Of a DNA stretch of 64,000 bases, positions 1-7,280 are shown in pieces. Under the pieces are notes generated by a model. That model was given only the letters and a program-made list of their open reading frames with translations, did no database searches and was not told where the DNA came from. Source of the stretch: Bacteroidota bacterium (GTDB lineage Bacteria > Bacteroidota > Ignavibacteria > Ignavibacteriales > Melioribacteraceae); the NCBI GenBank assembly GCA_023381535.1, contig JAMCSN010000226.1, forward strand, positions 62,001-126,000, read 5' to 3'. The position numbers and the translations under genes are program-made. How positions within the stretch are numbered: the first letter of the stretch is position 1; every line of letters begins with the position of its first letter.

Positions 1-321
1 GATGTTAACGAATATAGAAAACGTTCGCCGGTAACTCATGTTGCCGATCTCAAAACGCCGCTGCTTATCCACACCAACACAAATGACGACGATGTTTATG
101 TTGTTGAGGTTGAACATTTAATCGAAGCATTAAAAGCAGCAGGCAAAAAATTCGATTATGAAATTTTCAAAGATGCGCCCGGAGGGCATAGTTTCGATAG
201 AATCGATACAAAGCTTGCAAAGGAAACACGAATGAAGATTTACAAATTCTTAGCCGAGTATCTTAATCCTCCTTTTCCATTTCATTCGTTAAAAGATTTG
301 GAGAAAGCTGCATACAAATAA
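1..321 (+). CDS. C-terminal end of an S9-family (prolyl oligopeptidase/DPP-like) peptidase, partial
   Basis: The window opens inside this gene; 106 codons remain before TAA. The visible part is the end of an alpha/beta-hydrolase fold. A strand ending LLIHTNTNDDDV carries the loop that supplies the catalytic Asp in S9 peptidases. About 45 residues later comes GGHSF, which supplies the catalytic His. The LIEALKAAGKKFDYEIF helix-strand between them is the usual S9 spacing. The nucleophile Ser lies upstream, outside the window. The family cleaves after proline or acts on small peptides, often exported in Bacteroidota, but signal peptide and propeller cannot be seen here. Another alpha/beta hydrolase with the same C-terminus cannot be excluded. 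Confidence 0.8.
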   Translation, partial: DVNEYRKRSPVTHVADLKTPLLIHTNTNDDDVYVVEVEHLIEALKAAGKKFDYEIFKDAPGGHSFDRIDTKLAKETRMKIYKFLAEYLNPPFPFHSLKDLEKAAYK

Positions 322-339
322 AAAAGATTGGCTGAGTGT

Positions 340-1158
340 TCAATTGAAGACTGCCGCGCTTAGATAACCGACAACTTGGGAATTATCGCCGCTCACATCG
401 CCGGAATCCGACCGCGAAAGCACCAAAGAGTTTTTAGCTTTGATCATGTCAGCAGCTTTCATCATTGCTACTATAGCTCCGCCGCCGCATGCCTCGCATT
501 TACCCGTTTCCAAATCGGCTTGCAGTCCTTCGTAATCAAAATTGGAAATCCTTTTTTCAACAACTGAATCCAGCCGGTCCGCTTCGGCTTTTTTATAATA
601 GTGTGATAAATCGGAGCTTGCTACAACGAGAGTTTGTTCATCCATAACATTCGAAAGTTTTACGGCAAGTTCGTTCACACAAACTTTATTCTGATCTCCC
701 ATCACGATCGGCACAATGGAAAAATCTTTCATGATAACCTGTAGAAACGGTATCTGAACTTCTACGGCATGTTCGGCTCTGTGGCCTAAAACGCCGGAGA
801 AAATAAGTTTGCTGTCAGCAATCAATTTTTCCCTTACTTCATTATTGACGGGAACAATTCCAAGCGGTGTTTCGTAAGCGTCGCCGTGATAAATTGAAAT
901 GCCGGGAAAATATTCGCGGTGACTTGGTGAAATTATGATGACGGTTTTATAATTTTTTTCTGCAACAGCATTAAAAGCATACGCCGCCGTTCTGCCCGAA
1001 TAAATATAACCGGCATGTGGAGAGATAATACCGTTAACGTGTTCAAACTTTTTGTCCGGCTTGCTCAGGTCCAGCATCAACTTAATTTCATCGCTCAACT
1101 TTTTTGCAGATGCGGGATAAAACATTCCCGCCACAGCGGCTATTCTAACATTTTGCAT
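340..1158 (-). CDS. MEMO1-family protein (AmmeMemoRadiSam system protein B)
   Basis: A 272-residue protein of the MEMO/class III extradiol-dioxygenase-like fold. SPHAGY near residue 46 (His48), SPSH near 78, EHAVEVQ, SSDLSHYY and the late EACGGG (Cys) match the conserved metal-pocket motifs of the family. An upstream in-frame start at 1200 is possible. I chose the ATG at 1158 because AGGGGGTGAA sits just before it and the family begins at the AAVAGMFYP strand. It starts one base after the AMMECR1 gene ends, so the pair is almost certainly co-translated. In many genomes these two travel with a radical SAM gene; none is adjacent here. The biochemical role is not firmly known; recent work on the family points to redox chemistry. 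Confidence 0.88.
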   Translation of the reverse strand: MQNVRIAAVAGMFYPASAKKLSDEIKLMLDLSKPDKKFEHVNGIISPHAGYIYSGRTAAYAFNAVAEKNYKTVIIISPSHREYFPGISIYHGDAYETPLGIVPVNNEVREKLIADSKLIFSGVLGHRAEHAVEVQIPFLQVIMKDFSIVPIVMGDQNKVCVNELAVKLSNVMDEQTLVVASSDLSHYYKKAEADRLDSVVEKRISNFDYEGLQADLETGKCEACGGGAIVAMMKAADMIKAKNSLVLSRSDSGDVSGDNSQVVGYLSAAVFN

Positions 1159-1159
1159 T

Positions 1160-1738
1160 TCACCCCCTGTTAATTGTTTCTGAATTAATTTCCGATTCAC
1201 TAAAAACGGTTGCGGTAAACGCGCTCAAGCTTAAAAATTTCTTTTGCCAATATCCCGCCGGAAAACCGGTCTTCTGACAAATTGCATCAAGGAATTGTTC
1301 GCGGTTCAAATGATGTTCTATGGGAACTTGCGGAAGAAGCAGCCCGCGTCTTCCTTTTTCGTTAAGTATCAATCCGTGCTTCCCGATTTCTATTTCGTCA
1401 TAGCTGTTTAACGGAAACGGTTCGGAAAGAATAGAAATTTCGATTTCAAGGTTTTTGATTTCCGAGCGTCGAACAGATGGAAAGCGCGGATCGTTCTGTG
1501 ATGCCTGCACTGCCGCTTCGCAAACCGTTTGCCATAACGGTTGATCCGAAATAATGTAGCCGATGCATCCGCGAAGCGAACCGTATTCTGTTAATGTAAC
1601 AAAAGCCCCGGCGTGACTTTTAAAGATGGGATGCTTTGTGTAATCCGGCTCCTCGACTTTTTCACCTTTAAAAAGTAACTCGATCGAATTGCGTGCGGCT
1701 TCAAGAAGGATTTTCTTTTCCTCCAGCGAGATTTCCAT
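1160..1738 (-). CDS. AMMECR1-domain protein (AmmeMemoRadiSam system protein A)
   Basis: A 192-residue protein made almost wholly of an AMMECR1 domain. The signature LRGCIGYI lies at residues 55-62. It is followed by QASQNDPRFPSV and by LEIEISILSEP, the usual order. The small, presumably cytosolic protein is the upstream half of a two-gene unit with the MEMO protein, whose Shine-Dalgarno sequence lies at the end of this gene. The function of AMMECR1 proteins is unsettled. The conserved Cys in RGCIG suggests a catalytic or metal-binding site, which is inference. DUF4905 ends 12 bases upstream on the same strand, so transcription may start further upstream. Confidence 0.9.
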   Translation of the reverse strand: MEISLEEKKILLEAARNSIELLFKGEKVEEPDYTKHPIFKSHAGAFVTLTEYGSLRGCIGYIISDQPLWQTVCEAAVQASQNDPRFPSVRRSEIKNLEIEISILSEPFPLNSYDEIEIGKHGLILNEKGRRGLLLPQVPIEHHLNREQFLDAICQKTGFPAGYWQKKFLSLSAFTATVFSESEINSETINRG

Positions 1739-1749
1739 TTTTCTTGCTC

Positions 1750-2574
1750 TTACTCTATCTTGTAAACAATTACCTCATTCTTTTCGCGAAGAAGAAACAG
1801 AAGGTTTTTGTAAAGGAAGAACGAATCGGTCAACATTGCAGTAACGTTGGCGTTGAGAATTTCTGAAAGAACAACTTTTTCGGAATTAAGGTCGACGGCA
1901 AAAAATTTGTTGACCAGACTGTTTTCAAAAACCTTTGAATGATAACTGAATAAAAGATAACTGTTATAAACATTATATTCTACTTCGCCAGCCGTTTCAT
2001 TCTTGCCTGTTTGCTGAGTTATCAATCGGTTGATTTTCTCATCGCTGTTATTTTTTAGAATTTCAGGATAAAGATAACTTCCCCAATCTTTCGTGTTATT
2101 TGCCTGGTTCTTTAACTTGTTAATTGCTGCGTGATCGTTTTCATATTCCTTTGTAAGACTTCCGTCAAGGTAATCGAGTTCATAGAAATAGCGTTCTTCA
2201 AATCCTTGTTTGAATCCGTAAATTTTATCTTGGTAGGCAAACAGAAATGAGAGCCCGGCATTTGTCCACAAAATTTTTTGTGATGCGGGATCAAATGCAA
2301 TTATTCCGGCATGGATCGGTAAATCCGGTTTGGGAAATTTGTGAAAGTAAATAATGTCTTTGTGAACCGTTTCTATTCCAACCCAGTATTTGTCTTCAAG
2401 CTGAAAATCTGAAAAGATTTTGGTGCCTTCCCATAAATCGAAGCAGTGAAAAAAAACTTCTTTCGAATTCACGTCGCGCGTTTCGAGAATTAGCTTCTCG
2501 GAATCTGAGATTAATATTCTCCAGATCTGGTGCGGCGATTTATATGAGAAATGTTTTTCCATTTTCATTTTCAT
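1750..2574 (-). CDS. DUF4905-like protein
   Basis: A 274-residue protein without signal peptide or membrane segment. Its start, with a QIWRI strand followed by LILETRD and HCFDL, resembles the Bacteroidota family DUF4905, recognised by pattern only. The rest is a series of short beta-strand pairs (IIYFHKFPKP, GIIAFDPASQKILW, YNSYLLFSYHS, KFFAVDLNSEKVVLSE), as expected of a small beta-propeller or PQQ-like sheet. The start at 2574 is supported by AGAGGG six bases upstream. It precedes the AMMECR1/MEMO pair on the same strand with an 11-base gap. No catalytic residues can be named. Confidence 0.65.
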   Translation of the reverse strand: MKMKMEKHFSYKSPHQIWRILISDSEKLILETRDVNSKEVFFHCFDLWEGTKIFSDFQLEDKYWVGIETVHKDIIYFHKFPKPDLPIHAGIIAFDPASQKILWTNAGLSFLFAYQDKIYGFKQGFEERYFYELDYLDGSLTKEYENDHAAINKLKNQANNTKDWGSYLYPEILKNNSDEKINRLITQQTGKNETAGEVEYNVYNSYLLFSYHSKVFENSLVNKFFAVDLNSEKVVLSEILNANVTAMLTDSFFLYKNLLFLLREKNEVIVYKIE

Positions 2575-2614
2575 TCTGTGCCCTCTGTGACTTCCCCGTG
2601 TCTCTCTGTGAAAA
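2575..2614. repeat. Quasi-periodic CTCTGTG word repeat between tnaA and DUF4905
   Basis: The gap contains four spaced copies of a CTGTG word (TTCTGTG, CCTCTGTGA, CCCCGTGTC, TCTCTGTGA) at roughly 10-base intervals. It lies downstream of tnaA and partly supplies the Shine-Dalgarno sequence of the DUF4905 gene (AGAGGG on the minus strand). It resembles other word-like AT/T-rich repeats in gaps of this window. No mobile-element ends are visible. Confidence 0.5.
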
Positions 2615-2657
2615 TTTTTTCACTGAGTTTCTTAGAGGAAACATGGAGACGACCGAG

Positions 2658-4031
2658 TTATTGAACCGGTTTAAACTTTGCCGTAAAATGTCTGAGCATC
2701 GGCGCTTCGTACGTAATGTGATATCCCTTCAACTTTTCCCTTCTCTTAAAAACATCAATCACAACTTCGGCAACGTAATCTATATGGCTTTGAGTATAAA
2801 CGCGCCGCGGAATCGCCAGGCGGACAAGCTCCATCATTGCGGGAATGAATTTTCCGTTCTTATCGTTTTTACCGAACATCACGCTTCCAATTTCAACAGT
2901 TCGGATTCCGCCCTCTACATAAAGTTCGCAAACGATTGACTGACCAGGGTATTGTTCTGCCGGAACGTGTGGCAAAAATCTTTTTGCGTCAATGTAAATT
3001 GCGTGACCGCCCGGCGGTTCGATGATTGGAACGCCTGCTGCTAAAATTTTTTCTCCGAGATATTCAGTGCTTCTAATTCTGTACTGCAGATAATGCTCGT
3101 CAACAACTTCTTCCAGTCCTTGAGCAATCGCCTCAAGGTCGCGTCCGGCAAGTCCGCCGTAAGTCGGAAATCCTTCGGTTACTATTAACAGGTTACGACA
3201 TTTTAATGCAAGATCTGCGTCGTTAAGTGAAAGCCATCCGCCTATATTTACAAGTGCGTCTTTCTTTGCGCTCATAGTCGATCCGTCTGCGTACGAAAAC
3301 ATTTCCTGGCAGATTTCTAAAACCGGTTTATCTGCATATCCGTTTTCCCGTTTCTTAATGAAGTATGCATTCTCGGCAAAACGGCAGGCGTCAAGAAAAA
3401 GCGGAATGTTGTTTTGCTCGCAGACTTTTTTCACATCACGAATGTTCTGCATCGATACCGGCTGACCGCCGCCGGAATTATTTGTAACAGTTAAAACAAC
3501 CAGTGGAATATTTTCTTTGCCGATTTTTTGAATGAACGCTTTCAACGCATCAATATCCATGTTGCCCTTGAACGGTGCGCGCTGCTCGGGATGTTTTCCG
3601 ACTTCACACAAAAGATCAACCCCCTCGGCACCGGTGAATTCTATGTTTGCGCGCGTTGTGTCAAACAGTGTATTGCTCACAAAATATTTACCGGGTCCGC
3701 CGAGAATTGAAAAAAGGATTTTTTCCGATGCTCTGCCCTGGTGAGTGGGGATAATAAATTCGTCGTTGGTAATTTTTTTCACTGCCGCTTCAAACCGGTA
3801 AAAACTTTTTGCACCGGCATACGATTCATCGCCGCGCATAATTCCCGCCCACTGATCGGAACTCATTGCCGAGGTACCGCTGTCGGTCAAAAGGTCGATC
3901 AGCACATCGTCGGCGTGAATCATAAACGGATTGTACCCGGCATCTTCTAAAATTTTGGTGCGTTCTTCTTTTGTTGTAAATCTAATCGGTTCAACCGATT
4001 TGATTTTGAAAGGCTCAATAATGGTTTTCAT
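2658..4031 (-). CDS. tnaA: Tryptophanase (tryptophan indole-lyase)
   Basis: A 457-residue PLP enzyme of the beta-eliminating lyase family, splitting L-tryptophan to indole, pyruvate and ammonia. Family landmarks are DLLTDSGTSAM (46-56), PTHQGRASE (95-103), NNSGGGQPVS, FAENAYFIK and SAKKDALVNIGG with the PLP lysine at 256/257. The close alternative is tyrosine phenol-lyase. At positions 124, 379, 381 and 448 that enzyme has Thr, Met, Arg and Phe. This protein has Asp124, Val379, Ile381 and His448, the tryptophanase set. The ATG at 4031 is preceded by AAGAGGTGGT; upstream in-frame sequence is not family-like. No Trp permease or obvious tnaC leader is adjacent. Confidence 0.9.
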   Translation of the reverse strand: MKTIIEPFKIKSVEPIRFTTKEERTKILEDAGYNPFMIHADDVLIDLLTDSGTSAMSSDQWAGIMRGDESYAGAKSFYRFEAAVKKITNDEFIIPTHQGRASEKILFSILGGPGKYFVSNTLFDTTRANIEFTGAEGVDLLCEVGKHPEQRAPFKGNMDIDALKAFIQKIGKENIPLVVLTVTNNSGGGQPVSMQNIRDVKKVCEQNNIPLFLDACRFAENAYFIKKRENGYADKPVLEICQEMFSYADGSTMSAKKDALVNIGGWLSLNDADLALKCRNLLIVTEGFPTYGGLAGRDLEAIAQGLEEVVDEHYLQYRIRSTEYLGEKILAAGVPIIEPPGGHAIYIDAKRFLPHVPAEQYPGQSIVCELYVEGGIRTVEIGSVMFGKNDKNGKFIPAMMELVRLAIPRRVYTQSHIDYVAEVVIDVFKRREKLKGYHITYEAPMLRHFTAKFKPVQ

Positions 4032-4079
4032 ACCACCTCTTTTTAGTAAAAGAAAATTAAGAATTATTAGGAAGGAATA

Positions 4080-4125
4080 GAACGCGGATAACGCGGATTG
4101 AACTGATTTACACAGATAAATAAAC
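4080..4125. repeat. Word repeat (GCGGATAACGCGGATT...) in the tnaA leader
   Basis: The tnaA upstream region contains AACGCGGATAACGCGGATTG followed by AACTGATTTACACAGATAAA. It is a quasi-repeat of the words ATCCGCG and ATCTGTG when read on the minus strand. A diverged copy of the same string (ATCTGTGAAAATCAGTTATAATCTGTG) lies inside the MITE-like element at 39187-39225. It would be transcribed in the 5' leader of tnaA. Function unknown. Confidence 0.6.
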
Positions 4126-4134
4126 AAAAATCAC

Positions 4135-4176
4135 TTGTAAAGCATGCTTGACTTTTTGTAAAGGATGCTATATTTT
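4135..4176 (+). promoter_or_regulatory. Promoter with tandem 14-bp operator for the membrane/HTH triad
   Basis: Two direct repeats, TTGTAAAGCATGCT (4135-4148) and TTGTAAAGGATGCT (4156-4169), differ at one base. They start 21 bases apart, two helical turns, so a regulator would bind the same face. Between and beside them are a -35-like TTGACT (4148-4153) and a -10-like TATATT or TATTTT (4169-4176). The repeats therefore overlap the promoter, the geometry of a repressor operator. The natural candidate regulator is the 66-residue HTH protein encoded third in the same cluster. Confidence 0.6.
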
Positions 4177-4203
4177 GATTTTAGAAATTTGAATGAGGCA
4201 AAA

Positions 4204-4992
4204 ATGGCATTTAAGTTTATAGTTAAAGACGAAGATTTACCAAAACCTACTATTCTTTCAATAATACATGTAATAAGCATCTTCTTAGGAATGCCAGTTT
4301 TTACACTTACTGGAACAGCTAATCAACCGCCATACACTTTGATAATTTTTGCGGTTTCAGAATTCATTCAAATCATTTACTTGTTTTCATTTTACAAAAA
4401 AATTGTGTGGGGGAGATATGCAAGTTCTAAACTCAGAACCGTTACCATTTCTTTTATTGCAACGAATATTTTTTTTGGCGTCGTTTCTCTACTTCAATTT
4501 GCGTATGGTGTGCCTCTTTCACTGACTCCGTTAATTATATCTTACCTACTTATTTTCTCTACTACAATTCTGTTTACACTATATCTAAGGAAGATAGATT
4601 TTCTAGCAAGAACTAAATCTTGGTTCAACTCACTTAAAGATTTTTCTTTCCCTTTCTACAAGTTCACTGCAATCGTTCCAATGTTTCTTTTATTAGCAGG
4701 CATATTTATAAAATCAAAAGTTTATTTGGCATTTTCAATTGGACTACTTGCATTAGGCTTCTGTTACACTGCTTTGGGTGAATACTATTATACCAAGAAG
4801 AAAGATGAATTAGACCGCTTAATTAAGTATGAGGCGTCATACACAGCAATGCAATTCCTGCCGGGTATAGCTGTAGCGCTTTTTTTAGTTCAGTCGTTCT
4901 TTAAAATTCACGTGCCGTGGTTCTATGTTCTTGTAGTTTTTGTATTAATACACGCATTAGTACAAGCATTTATAAATAAAAAATACGAATAA
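4204..4992 (+). CDS. Multi-pass membrane protein of an HTH-linked cluster
   Basis: A 262-residue protein with about seven hydrophobic segments (for example near residues 17-35, 42-60, 74-100, 105-125, 157-200, 220-255). Just before the last pair is a soluble stretch YYYTKKKDELDRLIKYEASYT. A similar motif, GDELQKTIQLEIFYYTF, occurs in the next gene, suggesting related halves. The ATG at 4204 has GAGG five bases upstream. The in-frame ATG at 4165 lies inside the promoter/operator and cannot be used by the transcript proposed here. Family not firmly identified. Confidence 0.7.
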   Translation: MAFKFIVKDEDLPKPTILSIIHVISIFLGMPVFTLTGTANQPPYTLIIFAVSEFIQIIYLFSFYKKIVWGRYASSKLRTVTISFIATNIFFGVVSLLQFAYGVPLSLTPLIISYLLIFSTTILFTLYLRKIDFLARTKSWFNSLKDFSFPFYKFTAIVPMFLLLAGIFIKSKVYLAFSIGLLALGFCYTALGEYYYTKKKDELDRLIKYEASYTAMQFLPGIAVALFLVQSFFKIHVPWFYVLVVFVLIHALVQAFINKKYE

Positions 4993-5011
4993 CCTTTCCA
5001 GCAGATGATCA

Positions 5012-5410
5012 ATGCTTATGAAACATAAAAAATCATGGCTAACTCTTGGGATGATAGCTATCCTTTTCGTATTCATAATTACGTTTGTTGTTCTTCTTAT
5101 CATGGACAAAAATTTCAGAGACTTTAAATCTCTAACCGCAGTTTTACTAGCTGCTGTCTGGATTTTGGCGTTATTATTTATCCGCCACAAAACAACCTCT
5201 TCGTGGGGTGACGAGCTTCAAAAGACGATACAGCTTGAAATTTTTTATTACACTTTTATTGCCTTACAATTTTTCCTCACACTTTTCGTGTTATTAGAAA
5301 TTGCATACCGTTTTAAGATGGAGCCAATGGAAGTGTTAATAACAATATTGTTGGGAATGAATATAGCACAACTCGCCGTTTCTTTCTTTGTGAAACGGAA
5401 ATACAAATGA
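5012..5410 (+). CDS. Small membrane protein (DUF2178-like) preceding an HTH regulator
   Basis: A 132-residue protein with four hydrophobic segments (about 9-30, 40-55, 75-97, 105-125). The loop SSWGDELQKTIQLEIFYYTF is typical of small membrane proteins encoded with YgzD-type HTH repressors. The start is 5012 or the in-frame ATG at 5018; neither has a strong Shine-Dalgarno sequence. The stop overlaps the start of the HTH gene (ATGA), so the two are translationally coupled. Function unknown. Confidence 0.72.
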   Translation: MLMKHKKSWLTLGMIAILFVFIITFVVLLIMDKNFRDFKSLTAVLLAAVWILALLFIRHKTTSSWGDELQKTIQLEIFYYTFIALQFFLTLFVLLEIAYRFKMEPMEVLITILLGMNIAQLAVSFFVKRKYK

Positions 5411-5607
5411 AAAACATTCTACATGTTTTACGGGCGGAGAAACGTTTATCTCAGGACGATCTTGCAAAGTTGCTTGATGTTTCGCGTCAAACAATAAATG
5501 CGATTGAGCGTGAGAAGTATGATCCCAGTTTACCTTTGGCGCTAAAGATTGCAAAAATTTTTGAAAAAAAAGTGGAAGAAATATTTTTTCCGGAGAAAGA
5601 AAAATGA
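5407..5607 (+). CDS. XRE/Cro-type HTH regulator (YgzD-like)
   Basis: A 66-residue protein that is essentially one HTH_3 domain. LRAEKRLSQDDLAKLLDVSR contains helices 1-2, QTINAIEREKYDPSL the recognition helix, and LALKIAKIFEKKVEEIF the last helix. This compact form, with no effector domain, is the usual repressor coded beside small membrane proteins. It starts by ATGA overlap with the preceding gene. The likely target is the tandem repeat at 4135-4169. Identity as a DNA-binding protein is secure; the operator assignment is inference. Confidence 0.9.
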   Translation: MKNILHVLRAEKRLSQDDLAKLLDVSRQTINAIEREKYDPSLPLALKIAKIFEKKVEEIFFPEKEK

Positions 5608-5708
5608 GTTTCTGAAGATCAATATTTTTCATTTTCATAAAAGAATTTTATTAAATTACATACAGCTTACCCCCAGCTAAGAAGTTCAACTAAAAGAGGA
5701 GAAACTAG

Positions 5709-6539
5709 ATGGAAGAAATGAAAGACCAAGAAGCTCCTAAGATGTCCTCCGTAGAATCAGAAGAATTCGAAATGAGCCACACCGATAAATTGGTTGGTTT
5801 ATTTTCAGAGCCTGGAAATACTTTTTCGAAGATGTCGAAGTTTCCACCCAAGACAGCCGATTGGATAACCCCGCTTTTGATTATAATAGTCGTCACAATA
5901 CTTTCCGGGATTGTCATGATGAGCAATCCAAATATCAGAGACCAAGTAAGAGAAAAAACCATGAGGCAGGTTGAAGAGCAATTTAACAGCATGATAGCCA
6001 ATCATCAGATGACTAAAGAAGACGCGGATAAGCGGCTTGACGAAATGAGAGATAGATTTAAACAACCTGTAACCGTTGTAAACGTAGTAATTCAAACTGT
6101 AACGACAGCTATACTTTTCTTTATAGTCTTCTTCATTGTCTCGGGAGTATTCATGCTCTTTGTTAAGTTTGGATTAAAGGGGACCGGTACTTACAAAGAT
6201 TCTATGGTTGCATATGGGCTACCATACTACATAATGATTTTACAGACAATTGTAATGGTAATTGTTGCATTAGTAATGAATAAACATATGAACTCAACAA
6301 GCATCGCTGCTTTTACAGGCGCAGATACTACAACCATCGGCGGATTTCTCTTATCAAAAGCTGATATTTTTTCCATCTGGTTCTATGCAGCAGTTGCAAT
6401 AGGTTATGCTAAAATGTTCAAGTCCAACAGTGCCGGAAAATATTTTGCGATGATATTCGGTTTATGGATTGGCTTTAGCTTTCTGTTGTTCTTCCTTGCC
6501 AAAGCGTTGCCGTTCTTAAGATGGTTCACTGGCGCATAA
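5709..6539 (+). CDS. Yip1-family membrane protein
   Basis: A 276-residue protein with an acidic N-terminus (1-30), then TDKLVGLFSEPGNTFSKMSKFP, the typical entry of bacterial YIP1 proteins (the FSEP..TF motif). About five membrane segments follow (near 52-70, 130-160, 173-193, 210-235, 240-265). A charged amphipathic stretch (70-120) lies between segments 1 and 2. AAGAGGAG lies just before the ATG. It ends six bases from the convergent rluE gene. Function unknown beyond the family name. Confidence 0.78.
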   Translation: MEEMKDQEAPKMSSVESEEFEMSHTDKLVGLFSEPGNTFSKMSKFPPKTADWITPLLIIIVVTILSGIVMMSNPNIRDQVREKTMRQVEEQFNSMIANHQMTKEDADKRLDEMRDRFKQPVTVVNVVIQTVTTAILFFIVFFIVSGVFMLFVKFGLKGTGTYKDSMVAYGLPYYIMILQTIVMVIVALVMNKHMNSTSIAAFTGADTTTIGGFLLSKADIFSIWFYAAVAIGYAKMFKSNSAGKYFAMIFGLWIGFSFLLFFLAKALPFLRWFTGA

Positions 6540-6545
6540 TTTTTT

Positions 6546-7169
6546 TTAGAGGCGGCCCTTTGCGGGTCGCTTCTGTTTTAATGATTCCACTTCGCGTTCG
6601 TTCAATTCCCTCACTTCTCCAACTTTTATGTTACCAAGAAAAATATTTTTGATCCTCACGCGTACAAGTCTAAGAGTCGGAAAACCAATAGCCGCCGTCA
6701 TTCTTCTAACTTGCCGGTTGCGTCCTTCAACTAAAGTCAGACTGATCCAGCTAGTTGGAATGTTTTTCCGTTCGCGAATCGGCGGAACACGCAGCGGAAA
6801 TTCCGGGTCATCGATCAACTTAACTTTTGCGGGAAGTGTTTTCCCGTCATTCAATTCAATTCCGTTACGAAGTCTTTCCAAATCTTTTTCGGTTGGAATT
6901 CCTTCTACCTGAACATAATATTCGCGCTCATGTTTGTTTTTTGGATTGAGCAAGTATTCGGTTAATCTTTTATCATTAGTTAAAAGAAGCAATCCCTCGC
7001 TGTCGCGATCAAGTCTGCCAACAGGATAAACCCGCCTATCGGACGGGCAGGCATCATTCGGAAATTTGAAAAGTGAACCTAACGTTGGGCGGTTTGCTTT
7101 ATCCGTGAATTGTGTTAACACACCGTATGGTTTGTATAGAACAAAATATTTAAACGCTTTCTCTTTCAT
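6546..7169 (-). CDS. rluE: 23S rRNA pseudouridine synthase, RluE type (RsuA/RluB/E/F family)
   Basis: A 207-residue enzyme lacking an S4 domain, as in RluE. Motifs are [16 protein letters not shown], catalytic [16 protein letters not shown] (Asp in GRLDRDS, about residue 54), [23 protein letters not shown] and [21 protein letters not shown]. The last three match RluE closely. Compared with RluE there is an extra NDACPSDRR just before the catalytic strand, coded by a GC-rich palindrome (7031-7058). The last codons overlap an imperfect hairpin (about 6551-6576) that may act as terminator for this convergent pair. The gene is not part of an obvious operon. Confidence 0.9.
   Translation of the reverse strand: MKEKAFKYFVLYKPYGVLTQFTDKANRPTLGSLFKFPNDACPSDRRVYPVGRLDRDSEGLLLLTNDKRLTEYLLNPKNKHEREYYVQVEGIPTEKDLERLRNGIELNDGKTLPAKVKLIDDPEFPLRVPPIRERKNIPTSWISLTLVEGRNRQVRRMTAAIGFPTLRLVRVRIKNIFLGNIKVGEVRELNEREVESLKQKRPAKGRL
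7031..7058 (-). repeat. In-frame GC-rich palindromic insert within rluE
   Basis: The plus strand reads CCCGCCTATCGGACGGGCAG and on, an imperfect palindrome with CCCGCC/GGACGGG arms. It codes for about nine residues (NDACPSDRR) between FKFP and VYPVGRLD, where RluE homologues run straight on. Its GC content is well above that of the flanks. It belongs with the other coding palindromes in this window. Confidence 0.65.
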
Positions 7170-7181
7170 AGAATATTTGTA

Positions 7182-7262
7182 AACTCAAAACTCTAATCTC
7201 AAAATTCAAAACACAAAATCTAAAACGTTTTTTTGAATTCCTAATTTGGTACTTTTTTGAAT
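7182..7262. repeat. AT-rich word repeat between priA and rluE
   Basis: The gap upstream of rluE holds a run of near-identical words: CTCAAAACTCTAATCTC, AAAATTCAAAACACAAAATC, then TTTGAATTCCTAATTTGG, TTTTTTGAATTTTGTGC. They form inverted sets of AAAATTCAAA/TTTGAATTTT. A very similar word string occurs at 35281-35311. No promoter can be singled out with confidence. Confidence 0.5.
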
Positions 7263-7280
7263 TTTGTGCTTTGGATTTGC

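Noticed and set aside
2544..2939. 131-codon plus-strand frame opposite tnaA
   Set aside because: Shadow of tnaA; low complexity and no domain resemblance.
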